The notes beneath the pieces are model-generated. The model saw nothing but the letters and a program-made list of their open reading frames with translations, was not told the DNA's origin and did not search any database. A stretch of DNA of 64,000 nucleotides from Valencia hispanica. Lineage: Eukaryota; Chordata; Actinopteri; Cyprinodontiformes; Valenciidae. The stretch spans positions 9,803,193-9,867,192 of the forward strand of contig OY747702.1 of assembly GCA_963556495.2 (NCBI GenBank), given 5' to 3'. Position numbers and translations under genes: made by a program. Shown in pieces: positions 57,909-64,000 of the stretch; the first letter of the stretch is position 1; each line of letters starts with the position of its first letter.

Positions 57909-58131
57909 TGTCGGCTCCGTAACCCATGTTCTCGGCAACTCGCTTCTTACTCAGAAAGGTGGGGGCGCCGAACTCCAAAACCCCAGCGGGAAGTGTTTCA
58001 AAATAAGACCCAGAACTGAGAGACAGAGAGTAAAATAACACACACACAACAGATATCTGTTTCACACTGGACGCACCTGCAGATGGGAGCCAGAAAAGAT
58101 CTGACTCGCTTCTCTACAAGGGTGTACCATT

Positions 58132-58137
58132 TTTATT
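58132..58137 (-). terminator. LTR polyadenylation signal AATAAA
   Basis: TTTATT on the plus strand, about 95 nt downstream of the LTR TATA box in the sense direction. The solo LTR keeps the same signal at 24563-24568. Confidence 0.65.
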
Positions 58138-58226
58138 AAAGAAGAACAAAGAAAATATCACATGACTCATCTCCCCTCCCCTACATCTTAACAGGTCATA
58201 CATTTTCTCCAGGTCTCCTGACCTGG

Positions 58227-58233
58227 TTTTATA
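58227..58233 (-). promoter_or_regulatory. LTR TATA box
   Basis: The sense strand reads GGCTATAAAACCAGG, a canonical TATA box. It marks the U3 promoter. The 13 bp containing it are deleted from the solo LTR at 24.3 kb. Confidence 0.75.
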
Positions 58234-58462
58234 GCCGTACCACAAACTAGAGTTATAACCCATCCTCCCTGCTTTTAGTTCCTATCTTTGCCCAAGAGTT
58301 TTATTACTTAAAACCTTACCCCCATAAAATACTGGTAAACAGTCATGTTTTACTACCCTGAATAATATAAACAGGCCGTTTACCTCTAAACGCTTACTAA
58401 AGATATATTTAAAACATATGTACTGCATAATAAAAATAGCCCCAAAAAAGTAAAATACAACA

Positions 58463-58474
58463 AATCCCTCTTTC
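58463..58474 (-). other. Polypurine tract
   Basis: The sense strand reads GAAAGAGGGATT directly before the LTR's TGTTGT. This is the position of the plus-strand primer in retroviruses. Confidence 0.7.
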
Positions 58475-58483
58475 AATCTATTT

Positions 58484-60190
58484 TCAAATAGATTGATCAC
58501 TCCTCTGTACTTCTCCTTCAGGCTCCATGTGAGGGAGTAACAGATATTGACCTTGCATATTATCACCAACAGCTTTTTCAATACACTTTGTGAGCAATGA
58601 ACTTATACAAGGAATACAGCAACATCCACATAACACCATAGTTGACACAAATACTGCTAAAGAAACCATTATAGACATTGCCAGAGTCTTCCATTTACCA
58701 AACATATTATTTAAGAAATCGTCCCACATTGAGGTATCTACACCTGATTGTTCTTTTAGCCTATTTGAAAGTATTCTGAGTCCTTATACTGCCCTAGTTA
58801 GTTTACCGTCTGCATTAGTATTATTAGCTAATTTCTGTACATTATAGTGTATATAGTTTATTCTATCCACGTTCTTGTTCAGGGTACACCACCAACAAAT
58901 AGTTGATTCCCATCCTGCTGAGATCTGATTAACCAATTTATATTCGTCTGGAACACCTCTAGGAACTCCAATGGCATCAATATAAGTTGGATCATCTTCG
59001 TGGCTTAAGTCCTTCTTTCTAACATGATTATTCAAAGTGAGAAGAGTCTGGTCTCCTGTGGGATCATAAGTAAATATTGCTACTGGCATAATTAATGTAA
59101 CAGGTGCACACAATCCTGTCCAATTACTAGGTAAAATGGAGCGGAGAATTTTTCCTCCACACCACCACCAGATATCAGCACGAGCCTGAAAAGATTTAAG
59201 GAAAGTTTGGATTGAATTACAATATGTAATGTTGACTGAACCCACTAGTTTATTTCCAGGCTTACCATTTTTGAAACAAGTAAAATTATTTGGAGCTACA
59301 TTACTATCAAAGAAGGGTGGGGTAGCTCTGTTATCAGCTATAGGGAATAATTTTTCCCAGTTACTACAATCTTTTACTGGATTTTCACTAGATAGCAGGG
59401 AAACCAGACAAGTTGTGTTGAGCTCAAAAGGTGCAGGGACCACCTTGAGAACAGGTCGGGCTCCCATGCACACAACACAGTCCTGTCTCGCTTCTTGTCC
59501 TGCATGTTCTACCATAAGCAACCAATTATTAGTGGAGCCTCCCACACCTGTCATCATTTCAAAGTAATCGTCCACAGATGGTTCTTCTTTAATTATACTA
59601 CCTCTTGCTGCTGAGGCCTGATTTTGACTTACTGAGGTGGAAACATTAAGAGAGTCTTGACATATTGTAATAGGAAATTGAACATCTTTTCCCCCTTTAT
59701 AAACCCAAATTATAAAGAGAGTACAACCTTGCCCCTTCTCGAGATATTTTAAGGGGAGGAGATCACTCTTAGTTAAATTAACAGTAAGAAGTAATTTATC
59801 TGCAGTCTTATCCAATTTAACCAAGGGACGCATGTGTTTTGCAAAAGCGGTAGTGGTGTACCTTCTCCAGTCATATCCTAGGGGATCAGCAATTAAAGTG
59901 GACCAACTAGTATCTTTTTGATCATTTGTTATGTACCACAAGGGGTAGGTTTTATATTTACTTGCTTGTTGTCCCTTATAAACCAATGTATTTAAGGGAA
60001 TAGTAATCACTGCAGATCGTCCTTTTGGTATACAAAATTGAGAAAATCCATGATGTGCCTCGGAAGTGCCGCACCGTGAAGAGGGAGATGGTTTAGCCAT
60101 TAAGTTTCTTCTCTGTCTAATTGAGCTCTTACAGAAACTCGTGAGGGTACAGGCAGCAACAGGGAAACACAGGAACCAGACGGGCAACAA
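58484..60190 (-). pseudogene. env: Retroviral envelope gene, one premature stop
   Basis: A single frame runs across the gene. The first 468 codons end at a TAA (58784-58786). The same frame then continues to a second stop at 58484. The surface part is Cys-rich with many N-x-S/T sites and a WWWCGGKILRSILPSNWTGL block (about 341-360). Then come a basic RKK stretch (391-393) where a cleavage site would be and IGVPRGVPDEYKL (407-419), a conserved block of fish envelopes. After the TAA come FGKWKTL, a hydrophobic membrane segment and CGCCCIPC. I see no CX6CC motif. The open frame begins at TTG; the first ATG is codon 31 (60100) and no clear signal peptide follows it, so the true 5' end may be spliced or lost. 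Without the anchor any product would be soluble. Confidence 0.85.
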
Positions 60191-61354
60191 GGAAGGCAGG
60201 AATCAGGCGGGGAAGAAAGACGGACGAACCAGCGAGTTGTGACTGAAAGAGGGCCACATTTATACTGAGGGAGGAGAGTGAAGAGTGAAGCAGAGAAGGA
60301 GCAGGACCAATTAAGGGAAGCGGTTGCAGCTGAGGGTGAGTGAGCAGGTGGAAGTGATTAGCTGGGACAGGAGGTGAAATGGCTGGGAGACAGAAAACTG
60401 GGAAACTAGAAGGATCTTAAGAAACTAAGACAAGACTACGGGGAAACCAGAAAGTACAGAAATAACTAGTAGAAACAAAGAATAACTAAACACGATAATA
60501 GAACTAAATAATGAAAACTACTAACAAAACACAAACACCCGGGGATCACAACAAAAGCAAACTCTAGCAATTGTCACCAACCCCAAAAACATCCTACAAA
60601 AACCACATCATAATGAAAAAAAAGAATAAGTAAAACAAAAATTAGTAGTCAGTCAACCTGATTATAATTTAAACACCCCTTAAAATGTTTTAGCTTATTA
60701 ATAAAAAGTTTTATGAAACCGTAAAAACTGAATATTAAGAAAAAATCCTACAAATTAACTACTTAAAAATTCTTTGACACCCTCTTAGGCAGTGTCTAAC
60801 AATCTGCACCTGTAAATAAAAATTGGTTAAACAACCTGTAAAATACAAGAAAAATGATTAATAAGTGTTCAGTCTTTATTATTTTCTTCTCTAGTCTTCG
60901 CTCTTGTTTATTTCTCTGGCAGCAGGCGGCTACCAGAGTGATGAAATGATTCAGTACAGTGGACTCTTTATTTTTCCCAATGTTACTGTCTTTTATGCAG
61001 ATCGCCCTCACTGAAATGACAGTTACTTCATTAACTGAACATTTCCCCCAATAAACACAAATGCACAGACAGGCCCCGCCTCCAATAGCTTCTCCCACCG
61101 ATTGTGAGGTGGTTAAAACCTGCTGTGAAATGTGTTAGATTTCTTGCGATCTTTTCTCTTTGGTATAATCCCTCTTCGAGAAAACCAAGTCCAAATTGCT
61201 TATCTCGCCCAATTTTGGCACATATAGATTACACTGGATGATTACAGCAACCCCAACCAATCTTCTGGGTGGGCCAGGCCCCGCCTCCTGGCTTCGGCAG
61301 TCGACACCGCCTAGTCAGAACTGACACCACCCACTGCAAAGAGATTCCCCCAGG
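60191..61354. other. Noncoding stretch inside the retrovirus
   Basis: At about 60190-60560 there is a purine-rich repeat-like segment (GGAAGGCAGGAATCAGGCGG onward, ending near AAACACCCGGGGATCAC) resembling non-autonomous fish elements. It may have inserted at the start of env. The remainder is AT-rich. In gamma-type viruses pol and env usually abut or overlap, so this gap is unusual. Confidence 0.45.
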
Positions 61355-62863
61355 TCAGCAGAGAGCTGCTGCAGCGTGAGGGACAGGAGGGGGGTCGGGG
61401 GCAGGAGCACACTGGGACCAGTGAAACCAAGTAGAACCCTTTCCCCGCAGCTGGACAGCATGGGTTGTACGAGCAGCAACCTGGAACGGGCCAGACCACC
61501 TGGGCTCCTGCCACTTTCTCTTATACACCTTCAGCCAAACTCGCCCAGCCTCGGAAGCAGACACCGCAGGTCCCTGCACGTCACGGGGAGCCGGAAGGAA
61601 GGAGGAGACCAGGCCCTTCAGCTGCTGATGATCACTGCGAGGGTCCGGGTCAGGGTGCGGTGAAACCTGTGGTTCTCTGCCAGCCCACGGATCAGGGAGT
61701 TGTAGAATGATGGCAGATACGTCAGCCATCTTCCATGGTTTGTAAATTACTGAACCATCCGATGCTCCCACTAAAGGAAGCATTAAATCAGGGCCCCCAC
61801 ATGCCCCCAGTGGTAACTTAGATCTGGTATTCTTAAATGGCCCCTCACTCTCCTCGTCCACCAACGTCTGCACATTGTCAACCTGTACAACTGCTGCACA
61901 TTCATCACGTTGACTGGGTCTGGCACTCCCTGGAAGGTCTGCAGCTTGCCCCCGTACCACAGATGCTAATCTTTCCTGATCCTGCAGCACCTCATCCATC
62001 TGTCGCTGAACTTTAGTTAACCTGTGTTCGTGCTGCTCCATCTCGTCCATCAATTTAGCATTATACGCCAAGAACAATTTATCAGTGTCCTGTTCTACGT
62101 TGTTGCTAACTAATTTTAGTAGCTGTCGCTCTTCCTCCCCAGTGTGTTCAACAATCCCTTTACCGGTGACTTCAAAACGCAATTTATAATCTTGTCCCTC
62201 ATCTTTTACCTTTAGATCACCCTGTGGTTTATTAGTCAATGGTTTATGGGCTACAGACCTCTGTGGGAGGCCACTCCAGTGCAACACTGCACTGCTTGAA
62301 GGAAGGGGGGGAGTAGAAGAGGTGCCCATCGGGGGTGGCGCACAAGGAGATGGTGAACTCTGTGCGGCACCCTGCGTGCTTTGAAGTACAATCTGGCCAT
62401 TGTCTGTCTCCAACCCCCATGAAATATGTGTTTGACCAGAGGTCGTCAACATGGGGTACATGGGCTGGTACGGGGGAGGAGTATGGTCTGCCGAAAAACT
62501 ACTTTCTGCAGTAACACACAAATGATCAATACCCTGTCCCGTTAAACCCCATGTTTTCCACATTTTCTCAGCTTTTAAGTGTCTCGTTTTAGCACCAGTG
62601 ATGCTCTTTGCTGTTTTAGCCTTATCTGCAAAACGCTTTCCTTCCTCAAAACACATCTGTGAGAGACTCCGCTTATCATCCCCTCGGGCACCATGACGAG
62701 CCCACATGGCCGTCATAATGCCCTGGAACTGGTTTTTATATTTTTTACCGGCCTTATTAACTAAAACAGAATATAGTTTAGAAATGTATACTAACAATTG
62801 GGCATCTAAAGTGCGCCACTCCTGTCCCTGTGGAGCAGGGAGTAATTTATATTCGGCTGCCAT
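61355..62863 (-). CDS. Gag-like/integrase-end fusion frame (502 codons)
   Basis: The frame is open from ATG (62863). Residues 1-110 are a matrix-like helical domain. SADHTPPPYQP (about 125-134) holds the PPPY late motif used to recruit budding machinery. A Pro/Ser-rich linker follows. Residues about 263-306 form a coiled coil (MDEMEQHEHRLTKVQRQMDE). Residues about 358-392 (LMLPLVG..., YKPWKMADVSAI) look like the start of capsid. From about residue 440, RVWLKVYKRKWQEPRWSGPF and STWFHWSQC match the C-terminal DNA-binding module of gamma-type integrase. The rest of capsid, nucleocapsid, protease, RT, RNase H and the integrase core are missing. The in-frame junction lies between about residues 392 and 440. 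Whether it is expressed is unknown. Confidence 0.85.
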   Translation of the reverse strand: MAAEYKLLPAPQGQEWRTLDAQLLVYISKLYSVLVNKAGKKYKNQFQGIMTAMWARHGARGDDKRSLSQMCFEEGKRFADKAKTAKSITGAKTRHLKAEKMWKTWGLTGQGIDHLCVTAESSFSADHTPPPYQPMYPMLTTSGQTHISWGLETDNGQIVLQSTQGAAQSSPSPCAPPPMGTSSTPPLPSSSAVLHWSGLPQRSVAHKPLTNKPQGDLKVKDEGQDYKLRFEVTGKGIVEHTGEEERQLLKLVSNNVEQDTDKLFLAYNAKLMDEMEQHEHRLTKVQRQMDEVLQDQERLASVVRGQAADLPGSARPSQRDECAAVVQVDNVQTLVDEESEGPFKNTRSKLPLGACGGPDLMLPLVGASDGSVIYKPWKMADVSAIILQLPDPWAGREPQVSPHPDPDPRSDHQQLKGLVSSFLPAPRDVQGPAVSASEAGRVWLKVYKRKWQEPRWSGPFQVAARTTHAVQLRGKGSTWFHWSQCAPAPDPPPVPHAAAALC

Positions 62864-64000
62864 TGAAAATTTGTAACAAAATCCAAAATGGATTAAAATT
62901 TAACAAAGTAGGTTATTTGTATTAACTCTGTAAATTATTTATTTTAATTGATAAACTATCAATTCGTAGGCCCAAATTTATCCCAATATTAATGCAGTTA
63001 ACAGTAAAGGCAGGCACAGTTTTTATTTATTTAATTTTCATTTATTTCTTTTTATAGTGAAGGGGTTTATGTATTATTTAGTCATGCAACATTAACCTTA
63101 ATAATGTTTTAGGCAAAGCCGAAACGAAGGAAAGCTAAAAAGGTTTATAAAGCACTGTTTATCTTATCATTAATTTATTTATATACGGAGATTATTGCCG
63201 TTTCGTCTAAAAATCAAAGAATTCCTAATGGAGTCCGGCCGGCGCCAAAACCCGGGACGCACACTTCGGCGAATCACACGAAGAAATAGAATTCTCCCAA
63301 TATAAAGCAATTTTTATATATCATTAAAACATATACCGAAAGAAATACATTTAAAACTCGCTTTGCAACACAAAATCGTAAACAGTTTGCTCAAAAAAAC
63401 TCCACCGGACTGGCTAACCAAGTCAAGCCCAATAGAACTTCCGGGTCACACCGCGGAATGAATAAGCCGGCACACAGATGGCTAATTCTTCACTACGATG
63501 CTAAACTTAACAAACCGTACTCATAAGTAAACCAACCAAAGACAAGAACACAATGCCTCCAACAAAACCACACTTCGCCACCAATACTTGAATGACTGTT
63601 TAACCGAGCCAAATAAATACAGTTCGGAAGCTAAGCTACCAGAGATTAGCTGTAACCATGAGCAACCTAGCTCAACCGGAAGCCAAACGTGACCGCTCCG
63701 TTACAATAAAAAAGTTATTTTATATATATTCTAAAGAGTTTACTACCAGTTATCCATAATAACAGTCCTATATATGTGTTAGACAATGCTTTAGACGTGT
63801 TTACGTAGTTGCACAAGGTTGAACGCCTTTATTCCAGGCGAGACTCATCCACACTGTGTGTTAGCCGTAAGCTAGCTATGGTGGTACTTTAGCCGACTGA
63901 AAATGATACTCCCTTATTCCTCTACAATGTCAAGCTTCTACGCTTATTGTCTATACAAAAAGCGCGGGCATTGTCAAGGCGTTTAAGATTCGCAGAGGAA
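62864..64000. other. Upstream of gag; no LTR recognised
   Basis: In the sense direction this would be the leader and 5' LTR, but I find no match to the 57.9-kb LTR (no TGTCGGC or ATACAACA ends, no TATAAAACC). Part may be retroviral leader; the rest may be another repeat or host DNA. No gene was seen. Confidence 0.4.

Larger units (their letters stand above)
57909..58462 (-). repeat. 3' LTR of the retrovirus
   Basis: The plus strand starts TGTCGGCTCC and ends ATACAACA, so the LTR has TG...CA ends and is 554 bp long. A polypurine tract lies just inside (58463-58474) and palindrome-array sequence lies outside. A TATA box and a polyadenylation signal are both preserved. A close relative is the solo LTR at 24337-24885. 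Confidence 0.9.
57909..62863 (-). mobile_element. Internally deleted endogenous retrovirus (gamma-like)
   Basis: Minus-strand order: Gag-like/integrase-end fusion frame (62863-61355), a noncoding stretch, envelope (60190-58484), a polypurine tract (58474-58463) and the 3' LTR (58462-57909). The 5' LTR is not in the window, so the right boundary is open. Gamma-type affinity rests on the PPPY late motif in Gag, the integrase C-terminal module, the Env layout and the 4-bp target duplication of the related solo LTR. No protease, RT or RNase H is present, so the copy cannot replicate by itself. Confidence 0.88.

Noticed and set aside
60100..60190. TTG start and hydrophobic leader for Env
   Set aside because: TTG is not a normal vertebrate start, and this segment may belong to a repeat inserted at the gene's 5' end. 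The first ATG is at 60100.
63233..63250. TGGCGCC-starting 18-mer on the minus strand as a retroviral primer binding site
   Set aside because: The bases that would pair with the T-loop and T-stem do not fit any tRNA pattern, and no LTR end lies next to it.
62880..64000. 5' LTR of the retrovirus at the right edge
   Set aside because: No match to the 3' LTR ends, TATA region or poly(A) region was found in this stretch.

Overview
The window looks like intron or intergenic DNA from a ray-finned fish, most likely a teleost. It is AT-rich, has no long host reading frame, and is packed with fish-type transposable elements. These are several 5'-truncated L2-like LINEs ending in (TTGAA)n tails, Rex1-like and RTE-like LINE pieces, Tc1/mariner elements with TA target duplications, hAT-, Harbinger- and TTAA-type non-autonomous elements, a tRNA-derived SINE and an endogenous retrovirus. 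All family names rest on reading motifs by eye; no database search was possible.

Layout: 0-5 kb holds LINE tails, an LTR-like block and an old LINE (minus). 7.8-9.0 kb is L2 copy 1. 9.4-10.1 kb is a Tc1 relic split by a MITE with TTAA duplications. 14.3-17.5 kb is L2 copy 2, the longest copy. 17.6-19.5 kb holds hAT-like and Harbinger remnants. 23.4-25.4 kb holds a LINE tail and a long inverted-repeat element carrying a solo LTR. 25.4-27.0, 30.5-32.1 and 48.2-49.7 kb are three Tc1-like transposons; only the last has an unbroken transposase. 28.6-29.2 kb is a Harbinger-type MITE. 33.8-37.4 kb is an old LINE whose ORF1 and endonuclease are separated by L2 copy 3. 41.4-43.7 kb is L2 copy 4 with a SINE inside and a (TA)n tract. 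44.4-45.3 kb is Rex1-like. 49.8-51.0 and 52.0-53.2 kb are two hAT-type elements. 56.0-56.7 kb is RTE-like. 56.7-57.2 kb is a Tc1 fragment cut off by a regular array of 16-bp palindromes (57.3-57.9 kb). 57.9 kb to the right edge is an endogenous retrovirus on the minus strand.

The retrovirus is internally deleted. One 502-codon frame joins a Gag-like N-terminus to the C-terminal end of an integrase, with no protease, reverse transcriptase or RNase H between. The envelope gene is in one frame with a single premature stop before its membrane anchor. The 3' LTR keeps a TATA box and a polyadenylation signal, and it sits inside a unit of the palindromic array. A related solo LTR at 24.3 kb has a 4-bp target duplication, and the opposite arm of the inverted repeat it interrupts provides the empty site.

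Host genes: the only convincing trace is one 95-bp, splice-site-bounded open exon on the minus strand near 40.4 kb; I do not recognise the gene. The other long stretches are decayed, unique-looking DNA in which I see no gene.
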